Assembly: GCF_001721295.1 (NCBI RefSeq)
Contig: NZ_MDDS01000057.1
Coordinates: forward strand, 1 to 64,000
Reading direction: 5' to 3'
Length of the DNA stretch: 64,000 nt
Origin: Sphingomonas turrisvirgatae
GTDB lineage: Bacteria > Pseudomonadota > Alphaproteobacteria > Sphingomonadales > Sphingomonadaceae
Below are positions 1-8,397 of the stretch, one piece after another (positions within the stretch are counted from its first letter, which is position 1; the number at the start of each line of letters is the position of its first letter). A program made the position numbers and the translations under genes. The notes under the pieces were generated by a model. It was not told where the DNA came from. It searched no databases and saw nothing but the letters and a program-made list of their open reading frames with translations.

Positions 1-794
1 CCATCGGCCCACCCGCCCCATCTGGACCGGCCTGGAGCCCCTTTTGAGGCCGCCAGCACCCCCATTTCCTGCTGCGCCTTGGCGCGAAGCTCGGCTTCGC
101 TTGAAATCTTGACCGGATACTGTTTCTTCGCGGCTTGACCGAAGCGGTCGACGATATCTGCAAGGAAGAAGGCGTCGGCCGGCGGATTGGCACGCACTCG
201 AATGTTGTCGACGACGATCTCGCGCGCAACCGGGTTGGCCTGGGTGCTGAACTCGATCTGCCGGATCTTCGATGGCTCGAGTGGGCCACCGCTGTGACCG
301 CCGATCAGCTTTTGGTCGGGCGTCTTCCAAGAAGGGGGGATCTCACGAAGGCCAGTTTCCACCTTCGCCTCATATCCCGTCAGCACGGTGTAAAGCGTTT
401 CGGTCTTGCCAGCGCCAATCACGCCGCTGGCGCGCTGGCGCGTGCCGTCATCGGTGATCAGCGTCACGAACAGATGGATCGACACGCCGCTTGGGTTGGT
501 CACGTCGAGCGCCAGGTTGGTATCGCCCATCGCGTTCACCTCCGCAGGGATCGAAAGGGGAACCGTGACCATGTCTTCATCGCGCGGCTCGAACCGCAAG
601 CGCAGCCCCTTGCGCCCCTGGGTCGCCCCGGCCGCGACAACGATTTCTGCAGAGGCATTGCTGGTCTTAATCGGACCGGTCCGGCCCTCGAAGCCTTCCA
701 CCAGGCGCTCGGATGGTGCAGCCGAAGCAGCCATCACGAATGCAGACGAAACCAATAGCGCAGCAGCGCGGCTGAGCCGACCTGTCCCCAGCAT
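1..794 (-). CDS. GH50 beta-agarase, N-terminal part, cut by window edge
   Basis: The 3' end lies beyond base 1; about 264 codons are visible. The start at 794 follows a GGAGAG ribosome site. The N-terminus is a signal peptide rich in Ala, Leu and Val ending near AAPSERL. The visible region matches the N-terminal beta-sandwich module and linker of the complete GH50 protein at 12976-15282. Shared landmarks include a conserved IVVDNIRVRANP-like stretch (IDKVRIVRNP in the other), then DIVDRFGQAAKK (GIVDRYGQAAKI in the other), and the opening of the catalytic domain (RSRWGGW against RSRYGGW). GH50 enzymes are agarases that typically release neoagarobiose or neoagarotetraose. The catalytic glutamates are outside the window, so activity cannot be judged. 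It is the leftmost gene of a minus-strand agar locus, with a putative 17-bp operator just upstream at 856-872. Confidence 0.82.
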   Translation of the reverse strand, partial: MLGTGRLSRAAALLVSSAFVMAASAAPSERLVEGFEGRTGPIKTSNASAEIVVAAGATQGRKGLRLRFEPRDEDMVTVPLSIPAEVNAMGDTNLALDVTNPSGVSIHLFVTLITDDGTRQRASGVIGAGKTETLYTVLTGYEAKVETGLREIPPSWKTPDQKLIGGHSGGPLEPSKIRQIEFSTQANPVAREIVVDNIRVRANPPADAFFLADIVDRFGQAAKKQYPVKISSEAELRAKAQQEMGVLAASKGAPGRSRWGGWAD

Positions 795-855
795 TACTCT
801 CTCCAGATTATCATTGTTGGATCGCCTGACCCTTGCATGATCGACTCGCCGTCGT

Positions 856-872
856 TCGTCAACTGTCTACAA
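856..872. promoter_or_regulatory. Putative GntR-type operator, site A (before partial GH50)
   Basis: TCGTCAACTGTCTACAA is an imperfect copy of the window's recurring 17-bp palindrome TTGTCGAC-W-GTCGACAA. It sits about 62 bases upstream of the GH50 start and overlaps the stop codon of the SMP-30 gene. It is a weaker match than the sites at 12315, 15330 and 45623. Confidence 0.45.
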
Positions 873-1910
873 TGTCCGAAACCCTAGTCCGCTCACTTTG
901 GTTCGCACGCGCAGCAGGATGTCGTCCGATGTGATGAACAGCGTTGATCCGCCCTCGCCGAAGCAGCAATTTCCGGTCGCCCGTCCGGTACGGATCATCC
1001 CCAGCAATTGTGCCTCGGGTGTCAGGATCGCGACGCCCCCCGGCGCTGTTGCAAAGACGATCCCGTTGGAAGCTATCGCCATGCCGTCCGGGGCGCCCGG
1101 TGTATTGCCTGCCAAAAAGCGCGACATGTCAAACCAGGTGCTCTGGTCGCGCAGCCACCCCGATCCCGCTCGCGCATAGCGCACGATCCACGGACTGGCT
1201 GCGTCGGACACGGAAACGTAAAGGTGCTGGTCGCCCGGCGACAGGCCGATGCCGTTGGGAGCCACCAGCGTACCGTCAATTAGAGCGATCTGTCCCGAGG
1301 GGGCGCGACAATAAACGCCGTTCACGGAGCGCATACGCGCAATCGACTTCAGTCCTCCATCGAGGCCGAACGGCGGATCGGTGAAAAACAGCCGCCCATC
1401 GCTTGCCATGACCAGATCATTGGGGCTGTTGAACGCCGCCCCGGCGGCGCCACGCACAACCACATCCGGTGCCGCCGGCCGTCCCAGCGCATATTTGAGG
1501 ATCGAACGCGTGTCCTGGTCGCACACCAGCAGGGCATCTTCACCGGGCAGATAGAGCAGGCCATTGGTTCCCGGGTTTGCACCTGGGCCGGCACCCCCGG
1601 CCCCTGCGGGTGATCGCCAGACCGATATGCCGGAGCCTGATTTCCACGACATCATCTTGTTGGGCGGAATGTCGGAAAAATAGAGACGACGGCGTTTCTG
1701 GTCCCAGGTCGGTCCCTCGGCCCATGCGAAGCCGCGACCGATCACTTCACAGGTCGGTGAGGTTCCAAGGACGGCGTCGAGGCGGCTATCGAGACGCTCA
1801 ATCCTGTTTTGAGGCTCAGCCTCCACTGCCCGCGAGCCTCCAATCAGTCCGGCAACAAGCCCGCCCGCCGTCATCGCCAGGCATCGCCGGCGCGGTATAA
1901 CGCTGTTCAT
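867..1910 (-). CDS. SMP-30/gluconolactonase family secreted lactonase
   Basis: A 347-residue protein with a probable twin-arginine leader (PRRRCLAMTAGGLVAG) followed by a six-bladed SMP-30/gluconolactonase/LRE beta-propeller. Family landmarks are visible in order: WAEGPTWD with the metal-binding Glu, LYFSDIPP, NSPNDLVMASDG, FFTDPPFG and APNGIGLSPG. These enzymes hydrolyse sugar lactones in a divalent-metal site. In this context a galactono- or anhydrogalactono-lactone from agar breakdown is a reasonable but unproven substrate. The start is supported by AAGGAGTG a few bases upstream. It lies between the sulfatase and the partial GH50, all on the minus strand; gaps are 170 and 72 bases. Confidence 0.8.
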   Translation of the reverse strand: MNSVIPRRRCLAMTAGGLVAGLIGGSRAVEAEPQNRIERLDSRLDAVLGTSPTCEVIGRGFAWAEGPTWDQKRRRLYFSDIPPNKMMSWKSGSGISVWRSPAGAGGAGPGANPGTNGLLYLPGEDALLVCDQDTRSILKYALGRPAAPDVVVRGAAGAAFNSPNDLVMASDGRLFFTDPPFGLDGGLKSIARMRSVNGVYCRAPSGQIALIDGTLVAPNGIGLSPGDQHLYVSVSDAASPWIVRYARAGSGWLRDQSTWFDMSRFLAGNTPGAPDGMAIASNGIVFATAPGGVAILTPEAQLLGMIRTGRATGNCCFGEGGSTLFITSDDILLRVRTKVSGLGFRTL

Positions 1911-2080
1911 TGAGACACTCCTTCTGAATTCAAGAGTTCGGCATGACCGAATGTGGCCCGGCAGGCACCGCGATGAAGCCTAAATCAGAGGCACAGATCT
2001 CGGCTCGGTCCGGCTGCTCTACCCCGTTGCTTGCAGCTTAGGCCGTCCATGCGCCACTCACTGGCAAACGAAAGAACGCG

Positions 2081-3559
2081 TCAGTCCGCGCGAGCATCTG
2101 TTGTTTGTATGGAATCAAGCCCATGCCAGGTCTCCGAAGGCGTGCGATAATGGTCCATCCACTCGATATCGGATCGGTCATATTCGCCGCGCAACATCCA
2201 GAGCGGTCGCTCCAGCTTCGTTTCCCAGGCAAATAGCTTCCGGAACAGCATCCTCAGGATGTCCGGTCGTCGGCTGGCAAGGTCCCGCTGCTCCCCGACA
2301 TCGCGGCGCAGATCGAACAACTCGGCCGGACGATCCGAATGCCGCAGCAGCTTCCAGTCATCGTCACGGATTGCGGCGCGCGCGCCTCGCTTCCAGAACA
2401 ATGTCCGATGCGGCCGTCCCGCCTTGTTGCCGGTGAGATAAGGAAGCAGCGATGTCCCATCAAGACCGGGAATGGCAGATGGATCGCCGCCTGCGGCGTC
2501 AAGGAAGGTGGGCAGGAGATCGAGCAGGCTGACGGGCTGATGATATACCCGACCCGTCGCCACGCGACCGGGCCATCGCATCAGCATCGGGATCCGCAGC
2601 CCGCCTTCCAAAAAGGTAGCCTTGGTGCCGGCCAGCGGATAGTTGACCGAGCCGTTATGGGGCACTTCCCCGCCATTGTCGTTTGCGAACACGACCAGCG
2701 TTTCCCCCTCGAGACCGCTTGCCATCAACTCCGTCAGGATTGCGCCGCTTGCCCGATCGAGCGCGAGCATCTGTGCGGCCGCGAGCCTGCGGACGCCCGA
2801 AAGGGTCCGAAAGGCTGCGAGGTCTTCGGGTAACGCCTCCATCGGGGTGTGCACGGCGTTGAACGACACGAACAAAAAGAACGGTCGCTCACGATTGCGC
2901 CGGATGAACGACACCGCTTCCATCGCCAGAGCATCCGTGAGATACCCTTCATGCTCGCGATAGTTGCCGAAGCCTCGCTCCATTTTGTTCTGAGGCGGTG
3001 GCTGAAGGGGATCGGAATAGGGCCAGTAGCTGCGGGATCCTCCGCGAAAGCCGTAGAATTCATCAAAGCCACGTCGCAAGGGATGGTAGCGCGCCGCGTC
3101 CCCCTGATGCCATTTGCCCAACAGACCAGTGCGATAACCGCGCGCGCGCAGATGATCTGCAATCGTACGCTCGGCAAGAGGCAGTCCCATTTCCGCCCCG
3201 TCCAGCTTGCTGTTAGCACTCATATAGCCGGGGACATTATTCTCCTCGAAGCCGAAACGCTGCTGATAGCGGCCTGTCAACAGGCCCGCCCGCGACGGTC
3301 CACAGGTAGGGTCGGTGACATAGGCTTGGGAAAAGCGCGTGCCCTCGCGCGCCAACCGATCGAGATGCGGCGTGTGCATCGTGCGACTGCCTTGAAAGCC
3401 AAAATCTCCATAGCCCGCGTCGTCCGCAAACAGGAGAACGATATTAGGTTTTGCCTTTTGGGCCACATCGCTGTCCCGCGCGAATGCCGGAACTGAAACG
3501 CAAAGCGCTAATGCAATCACTGCGCGCAGCCAACGACACGCAAAAAGCAGACCGATCAT
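2081..3559 (-). CDS. S1-family sulfatase (formylglycine type), secreted
   Basis: A 492-residue type I sulfatase that would remove sulfate esters from galactan. A Sec signal peptide (WLRAVIALALCVSVPAFA) precedes the alkaline-phosphatase-like domain. NIVLLFADDAGYGD carries the metal-binding aspartates; [15 protein letters not shown] carries the C-x-P-x-R maturation motif, with Cys86 as the residue converted to formylglycine. GLLGKWHQG and VFANDNGGEVPHNG are further active-site motifs. Having Cys rather than Ser means maturation by an aerobic FGE, and an FGE gene is present at 35792-36895. The start at 3559 has a strong GGGAGGGAG site. It is divergent from the GH16 gene, with a shared operator in the 98-base intergenic region. 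Porphyran 6-sulfate or carrageenan-type substrates are both possible. Confidence 0.9.
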   Translation of the reverse strand: MIGLLFACRWLRAVIALALCVSVPAFARDSDVAQKAKPNIVLLFADDAGYGDFGFQGSRTMHTPHLDRLAREGTRFSQAYVTDPTCGPSRAGLLTGRYQQRFGFEENNVPGYMSANSKLDGAEMGLPLAERTIADHLRARGYRTGLLGKWHQGDAARYHPLRRGFDEFYGFRGGSRSYWPYSDPLQPPPQNKMERGFGNYREHEGYLTDALAMEAVSFIRRNRERPFFLFVSFNAVHTPMEALPEDLAAFRTLSGVRRLAAAQMLALDRASGAILTELMASGLEGETLVVFANDNGGEVPHNGSVNYPLAGTKATFLEGGLRIPMLMRWPGRVATGRVYHQPVSLLDLLPTFLDAAGGDPSAIPGLDGTSLLPYLTGNKAGRPHRTLFWKRGARAAIRDDDWKLLRHSDRPAELFDLRRDVGEQRDLASRRPDILRMLFRKLFAWETKLERPLWMLRGEYDRSDIEWMDHYRTPSETWHGLDSIQTTDARAD

Positions 3560-3598
3560 CTACATCTCCCTCCCCGACTTGTCCTGCGCGACTCCTTA

Positions 3599-3615
3599 TT
3601 GTCAACAGTTGACGC
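3599..3615. promoter_or_regulatory. Putative GntR-type operator, site B (sulfatase/GH16 divergent region)
   Basis: TTGTCAACAGTTGACGC, a near-palindrome of the recurring 17-bp type, lies between the divergent sulfatase (start 3559) and GH16 (start 3658) genes. Its right half contains TTGACG, which can serve as the -35 element of the GH16 promoter, so a bound repressor would block polymerase. Confidence 0.6.
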
Positions 3616-3639
3616 GATGGTTATGATCGTTGCTATAAT
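3609..3639 (+). promoter_or_regulatory. Sigma-70-like promoter for the GH16 gene
   Basis: TTGACG at 3609-3614 and a perfect TATAAT at 3634-3639, with a long 19-base spacer. Transcription would start near 3646, only about 12 bases before the GH16 start codon. The -35 element is embedded in operator site B. Confidence 0.5.
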
Positions 3640-3657
3640 CGCCATACAGGGGGCGGG

Positions 3658-5019
3658 ATGGATTCGTCGTCAAGAATTAGCCGAAAGTCAGGCGCGCTGT
3701 GGATTGCGCTCATGCTTGCAACGACCGCGGCCTGGCCGATCGCCGTGCATGCCAATGGCTCTGAGAAAAAGACCGGGCCGACGCTAGCTGCCTATGCCGC
3801 GATGCGCGACAATCCCATGGCGTATCGAGACGCCCCCCTTGACAAGTCCGAGTGGAAGCTCGCCTGGGCGGACGAGTTCGACTATCCTGATGCGCATCTG
3901 GACCGCAAATGGATCTCGCGGCAGGGCGAATTCGAAAGCGAATGGGTGAAGGGCCGCCGTTGGCGCAAGAACGCGGTAGTGAAAAACGGCGTGCTCGAAC
4001 TGCAGAACCGCAAGTCGGCGTCTGACCCGCATGTCTGGTCCTCGGCAAGCATCTGGACGAAGCGGACGTTCGGGTACGGCTATTACGCGGCGCGGTATAA
4101 ATATGCCGGCGCCTATGGCACCAACAATTCATTCTGGCTCTGGCCCAAGATAAAGCCGCCGCCCGGTCAGAAGGCTTGTGAGATCGACATCAACGAGGGT
4201 CACTACCCCAATGTGATGAACACCAATATTCACAACTGGACCGACACCTGGCGCGCGCCCGATGGCCGCGAGCAGCATCTGGATAACCAGCTTCACCACA
4301 CGCTGCAGGGCAAGCGGGGGCACTCGGTCGTGCTCAAGGCTCCCGTAACCACCCGCAAGATCCGGTTGCGCTCCGACAATCCTGCGTCGATCCATATCGA
4401 GGAGTTCCGGGTGCTGGCCCCCTCAGCGCGCTATCCTGCCGCGGACGCTCGGCACGAAGAGGCCGCGTTGAACCTCGCCCGCATGCCAGGTGCCCGGCTA
4501 ACGACGGTCGGCACCTTCTATCAACTGCCGTCCAGAGAGGCCTTCGCTGCCGACGGTCGCCTGGAGACGCGCTGGGTTTCATCCAAGCACGGTCCTAAAT
4601 GGCTCGAGATCGAGTGGGACGAGGCGCAAATCGTCGGCGCGGTTCAGATCATGAATGGCTGGCCAGCCGGCAACGGCACCTACCGGAATCTGATGACGGA
4701 CTATACGCTTGAATATTGGGATGAGGGCAAATGGGCCAAACTCGACCGGTTCGATGCCGCGACGATCGCGGACCACGCCGCCGAATACCACACCTACGGC
4801 TTCGAATGGTCGGAAGATTATTTCAAATGGTATCTCGACGGGAAGCTCTATCACACCGAGCGCAATGATGTTTGCTTCAGCGCGATGAACATCCTGCTCA
4901 GCATGGCCATTCTCAACCAGGAAATTGCGGGGCCCGTGACCGACAAGATCGACGGGACCAGCATGAAGGTCGATTATGTCCGCTATTATCGCCGCAAGTC
5001 GCCGGCCGGGCGGAAGTAA
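3658..5019 (+). CDS. GH16 galactanase (agarase/porphyranase/carrageenase type) with an inserted discoidin-like domain
   Basis: A 453-residue secreted GH16 enzyme. The signal peptide ends near AVHANG. The first half of the jelly roll (WADEFDYPD, NGVLELQNRKS, WTKRTFGYGYYAARYK, NSFWLWPK) leads to the catalytic EIDINE motif, with Glu175, Asp177 and Glu180 as nucleophile, assistant and acid/base. After HNWTDTWRAPDGREQHLDNQ (about residue 211) the fold is interrupted by roughly 155 residues resembling a discoidin/F5-8C carbohydrate-binding domain (ARMPGARLTTVGTFY, DGRLETRWVSSKHGPKWLEIEW, YTLEYWDEGKWAKL). The GH16 fold then resumes at YHTYGFEWSEDYFKWYLDGK (residue 377 on) to the C-terminus. EIDxxE is the beta-bulge form used by agarases, porphyranases and kappa-carrageenases; which galactan it cuts cannot be told by eye. 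AGGGGG precedes the start. Confidence 0.88.
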   Translation: MDSSSRISRKSGALWIALMLATTAAWPIAVHANGSEKKTGPTLAAYAAMRDNPMAYRDAPLDKSEWKLAWADEFDYPDAHLDRKWISRQGEFESEWVKGRRWRKNAVVKNGVLELQNRKSASDPHVWSSASIWTKRTFGYGYYAARYKYAGAYGTNNSFWLWPKIKPPPGQKACEIDINEGHYPNVMNTNIHNWTDTWRAPDGREQHLDNQLHHTLQGKRGHSVVLKAPVTTRKIRLRSDNPASIHIEEFRVLAPSARYPAADARHEEAALNLARMPGARLTTVGTFYQLPSREAFAADGRLETRWVSSKHGPKWLEIEWDEAQIVGAVQIMNGWPAGNGTYRNLMTDYTLEYWDEGKWAKLDRFDAATIADHAAEYHTYGFEWSEDYFKWYLDGKLYHTERNDVCFSAMNILLSMAILNQEIAGPVTDKIDGTSMKVDYVRYYRRKSPAGRK

Positions 5020-5105
5020 GATCGCGGCGGCACGATCCACCGCTTCGGAGCTGCCGCTCGCCCATACGGTCGCAATGCTTTACAAGGGCCTCGATTGCCG
5101 ACAGA

Positions 5106-5122
5106 TTGTCGACAGATAACAG
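5106..5122. promoter_or_regulatory. Putative GntR-type operator, site C (half-site, before halogenase 1)
   Basis: TTGTCGACAGATAACAG has a perfect left arm of the recurring palindrome and a poor right arm. It lies about 33 bases before the first halogenase start codon. It is the weakest member of the set. Confidence 0.35.
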
Positions 5123-5154
5123 CGCGATCAGTCGGCTCGGCGGGAGGGCCCCGT

Positions 5155-6672
5155 ATGGCACCGGATATAAAGAATATCCTCATCCTTGGCGGCGGAACGG
5201 CGGGCTGGGCCTGCGCAGCCGTCCTCGCTCAACGGTCGGCGGAGCACGGCGTATCGTTGACCGTCGTGGACGCCGCGGACATTCCGACGATTGGCGTCGG
5301 CGAAGCGACTATCCCGACAATCTATGATTTGCTGAACCATGTCGGCATGACCGACACTGAAGTGGTGAAAGCGGCGCAGGCCACCTTTAAATATGGCATT
5401 CAGTTCGAAGGCTGGTCGCGCCGGGGCGAGACCTATATGCACGGTTTTGGCACCACCGGCACGCCGCGGGGCGAGGATGATTTCTTCACTGCATGGCTGG
5501 GAGGCGGCGCCTATTTTTCCAGTCGCACGCTCGATGCGTTTACGCCTGCCGTGGCAGCTGCGCGAAAGGGCCGGTTCGCCCGCGTGGCCGAGCGGCCGGC
5601 AGGTGCCGCGCAGCATCTCTACTATCCGTTGTGCGAACTGAGCTATGCGCTGCATTTTGACGCGGCGTTGCTGGCGCGCGAGTTGCGGGCCAATGCGCTG
5701 CGCAACGGCGTTGTTCACCGCTCCAGCAAGATTGTCGCTGTGGAAACCGGCGAACGCGGCATTGCCGCCTTGCGAACCGGGGACGGCGAGTTGATTGAGG
5801 CGGATTTCTTCATCGATTGCTCCGGGCTGACAGGCGTGCTGAGCCGTGCGGCGCTGGGGGGCATGTTCGAAGACTGGCGCGCCTATCTTCCCTGTGATCG
5901 CGCCATCGCCGTCCAGACCGCGCGGAGCACGGCGCCCAATCCTTATACAAGGTCGGTAGCGCATCGGGCTGGCTGGCGTTGGGAAATTCAGCTGCAATCG
6001 CGCACCGGCAATGGCTGCGTCTACAGCTCTGACCATATGAGCGATGACGAAGCGACCGATTTGCTGATGAGCGAAGTCGCGGGCGAAGCGATCAATCAGC
6101 CGCGACGCATCGACTTTCGAACAGGTCGGCTTGCAGAGCCGTGGGAAGCAAATTGTGTTGCGCTAGGCTTGGCCGCCGGGTTTTTGGAGCCGCTGGAATC
6201 GACCAGCATCCATCTCATCTCGAAATATGCGCTGCTTCTGGAACAGATGCTGTTCGACAATGCCGGAAAACCCGATGATCGCGGCCGCTTCAACGCGATG
6301 TGGCGCGCGGAAACGGAAGAGATTCGCGATTTCCTGTCGGCGCATTATGTCGTCAATCAGCGCGATGAGCCTTTTTGGACCGAGCGACGCGACGCAAAGC
6401 GCCCCCCGTCGCTCGATCGCAAGTTACAGGCGTTCGCACAGACCGGCTGGTTCGATCTGCCGGACCATGCGCTGTTCGGGCATGACAGCTGGTTTCAGGT
6501 GCTGATCGGTCAGGGATTCGCGCTCGATTACCCGCAATTTGCCATTCCACGCGCCGAAGCGCCCGGCCTGCTCCAATTTCTCCAGAATGTCGCGCGGGCG
6601 GTTGATGTAGAGACCTCAGCCATTCCGCGTTCGCATCAACAAGTGATCCATAGCCTGGTCGAAGGCGGCTGA
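5155..6672 (+). CDS. Flavin-dependent tryptophan-halogenase-family protein 1
   Basis: A 505-residue member of the flavin-dependent halogenase family. The start at 5155 (MAPDIKN) is chosen over a longer reading frame because GGGAGG lies just upstream and the protein then begins directly at the FAD-binding ILGGGTAGW motif. The conserved lysine region is FKYGIQFEGW, and the flavin-site stretch GVGEATIPT is present. The diagnostic WxWxIP motif is altered: residues 274-279 read WRWEIQ, with Gln in place of Pro. Such proteins commonly sit beside TonB receptors in Caulobacter and sphingomonad polysaccharide loci, where their true substrates are unknown. It needs reduced FAD from a partner reductase, and none is seen nearby. 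It lies convergent to halogenase 2, with 11 bases between their stops. Confidence 0.82.
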   Translation: MAPDIKNILILGGGTAGWACAAVLAQRSAEHGVSLTVVDAADIPTIGVGEATIPTIYDLLNHVGMTDTEVVKAAQATFKYGIQFEGWSRRGETYMHGFGTTGTPRGEDDFFTAWLGGGAYFSSRTLDAFTPAVAAARKGRFARVAERPAGAAQHLYYPLCELSYALHFDAALLARELRANALRNGVVHRSSKIVAVETGERGIAALRTGDGELIEADFFIDCSGLTGVLSRAALGGMFEDWRAYLPCDRAIAVQTARSTAPNPYTRSVAHRAGWRWEIQLQSRTGNGCVYSSDHMSDDEATDLLMSEVAGEAINQPRRIDFRTGRLAEPWEANCVALGLAAGFLEPLESTSIHLISKYALLLEQMLFDNAGKPDDRGRFNAMWRAETEEIRDFLSAHYVVNQRDEPFWTERRDAKRPPSLDRKLQAFAQTGWFDLPDHALFGHDSWFQVLIGQGFALDYPQFAIPRAEAPGLLQFLQNVARAVDVETSAIPRSHQQVIHSLVEGG

Positions 6673-6683
6673 CGCGCCAGTCC

Positions 6684-8303
6684 TCACCGAGGCGACGCTG
6701 CCGCAAAATCGAGCCCAAGCATTCGCTCGAGCGCCAGGTCCGGATCGGTCGCCGCAGCGCCTTCTTCGGCAGGCAACCCCGCCCGCAACCGCGCAAGCGC
6801 GTCCGCCTGCGGCAGGTGGTTGAGCGTGCAGCGTTCGAAGAAATCACGAATCGATGCCGGCGGCACCTTGTCCAGCTGCTCCCTACTGGCGGGAGTCAGC
6901 GCAACCCCGCGAGGGTAGATGCCCATCCCGCTCAGTAAATAGAGCCATGAGTTCAGCTTGTAATGACGACCCAGCCCCGTCTCGTGAAGCACCGGGGCTA
7001 TGTCGCCCCCGCTAAACCAGGTTTCGATCACCGCCTTGAGCCGCGGCGAGATGGCGGACCCGTTCGCGCGACAAGCTCGCCAATAGCCGCTGTCGTCGCG
7101 GTTCGACGTCAAATAGTGGGTATGGAGATAATCCTTCACGTTGGCATAGGCGTCCGCGATCTCGTCGTTCAGCTGTGAGGCATAGCGCGCGTTCCCCTGG
7201 CCTGCGCGCCAGTAACGAATAAACCGGGCCAGCGTGAGTTGTACCAGCGCCAGCGCGGTGGCTTCCAACGGCTCAAGAACCCCCTGCGCGAGTCCGACCG
7301 CCAGCGTATTGCGGTTCCACACCGTCGTCGCTCGCCCGGTGCTGAAGCGCAGCGTGCGCGGGGTTATCGCATTCTCCGCCACGCCCAGATGGGCTGCCAG
7401 TTCGCTTGCTGCCTGATCTTCAGAGCGATGGGCGGAACTATAGACATAGCCGTTACCGGTGCGTTCCTGCTGGGGAATGTGCCACACCCATCCGCAGGGA
7501 AGCGCGGTTGCGGTGGTGTGGCTGGCCGCCACCGGTACTGGCGGCGTGGCAAAGGTGACCGCCCGGTCGTTGAACAGCGCATCACCATAGGTCTCGTAGG
7601 AGATGCCGAGCGCATTCTTCGTAATCACCGAGGCGAATCCGCTACAATCGATGAAGAAATCGGCGGCAATCGTTGCGCCGTCATCCAATTCGATTGCGCT
7701 GACATCTCCGCGCTCGTCCCGCCGGACGTGCCGCGCCAGCCCGTCGCGGCAGACGACGCCGCGGGCTTGGGCGCTCGCCTTCATGAATGCTGCCAACCGA
7801 TTGGCGTCGAAATGATAGCCATATTGCACATCGAACGGAAATGAATGTGGCGGCACCGGACACAGCGCGCGATCCGCCAGATAAGCGGAATAGCAGAAGA
7901 GATCGGGGTGAGCGTGGACATCGACCCCGCGCCGCCGCAATTCGGAGTTATAAGCCAGCGCTCGGATGTGATCGCGGTCGAACTGCGTCAGAAAGGGATG
8001 GAAGTAGCTTTCAAACCCCGGAACCCGCGACCAGTCGTCGAAACGAATTCCCGATTTGAACGTGGCGCCGCAGGTGGGCATCCATGCATGCTCATCGATA
8101 CCGACCGCATCGAAGAAGCTTTTGAGCGCAGGGGTTGAGCCTTCGCCCACGCCGATCGTTCCTATCGCGGAAGACTCAAGCAGGGTGAGGCTGGCATTGG
8201 GAAAGGCGCGCTGGAGCAGGAGCGCCGCCATCCAGCCGGCGGTTCCGCCGCCCAGAATCAGGAAACGGGTTGGCGCCCGCGCTGAAGAATGCACAGCATC
8301 CAT
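6684..8303 (-). CDS. Flavin-dependent tryptophan-halogenase-family protein 2
   Basis: About 539 residues. FLILGGGTAGWMAA binds FAD; GVGEGSTPAL and FKSGIRFDDW surround the expected catalytic Lys; GWVWHIPQQE preserves the WxWxIP motif that keeps halogenases from acting as monooxygenases. The start at 8303 is preferred because AGGA lies 8 bases upstream; ATG at 8312 and TTG at 8333 are in frame. It follows the TonB receptor on the same strand, separated by a perfect hairpin that could lower its expression relative to the receptor. The receptor-halogenase pairing is seen with characterised halogenases such as the Brevundimonas enzyme BrvH, but the natural substrate in polysaccharide loci is not established. 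Confidence 0.84.
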   Translation of the reverse strand: MDAVHSSARAPTRFLILGGGTAGWMAALLLQRAFPNASLTLLESSAIGTIGVGEGSTPALKSFFDAVGIDEHAWMPTCGATFKSGIRFDDWSRVPGFESYFHPFLTQFDRDHIRALAYNSELRRRGVDVHAHPDLFCYSAYLADRALCPVPPHSFPFDVQYGYHFDANRLAAFMKASAQARGVVCRDGLARHVRRDERGDVSAIELDDGATIAADFFIDCSGFASVITKNALGISYETYGDALFNDRAVTFATPPVPVAASHTTATALPCGWVWHIPQQERTGNGYVYSSAHRSEDQAASELAAHLGVAENAITPRTLRFSTGRATTVWNRNTLAVGLAQGVLEPLEATALALVQLTLARFIRYWRAGQGNARYASQLNDEIADAYANVKDYLHTHYLTSNRDDSGYWRACRANGSAISPRLKAVIETWFSGGDIAPVLHETGLGRHYKLNSWLYLLSGMGIYPRGVALTPASREQLDKVPPASIRDFFERCTLNHLPQADALARLRAGLPAEEGAAATDPDLALERMLGLDFAAASPR

Positions 8304-8338
8304 ATCGGCCATCCTACCGCGCGACGCAGACAAAGAAA

Positions 8339-8366
8339 GGCGCCGCGTTCGGGGGAACGCGGCGCC
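8339..8366 (-). terminator. Perfect 12-bp hairpin between TonB receptor and halogenase 2
   Basis: Arms GGCGCCGCGTTC and GAACGCGGCGCC with a 4-base G loop. On the minus strand it is followed by TTTCTTTG. It sits after the receptor stop (8398) and before the halogenase start, so it may act as an intrinsic terminator or attenuator giving unequal expression of the two genes. Confidence 0.6.
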
Positions 8367-8397
8367 TAGGCTCAGGGAGAGAGGTGTGATCTCCCGA

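Noticed and set aside
135..840. Plus-strand frames at the left edge
   Set aside because: They are shadows of the minus-strand GH50 gene, which has a signal peptide, ribosome site and a paralogue in the window.
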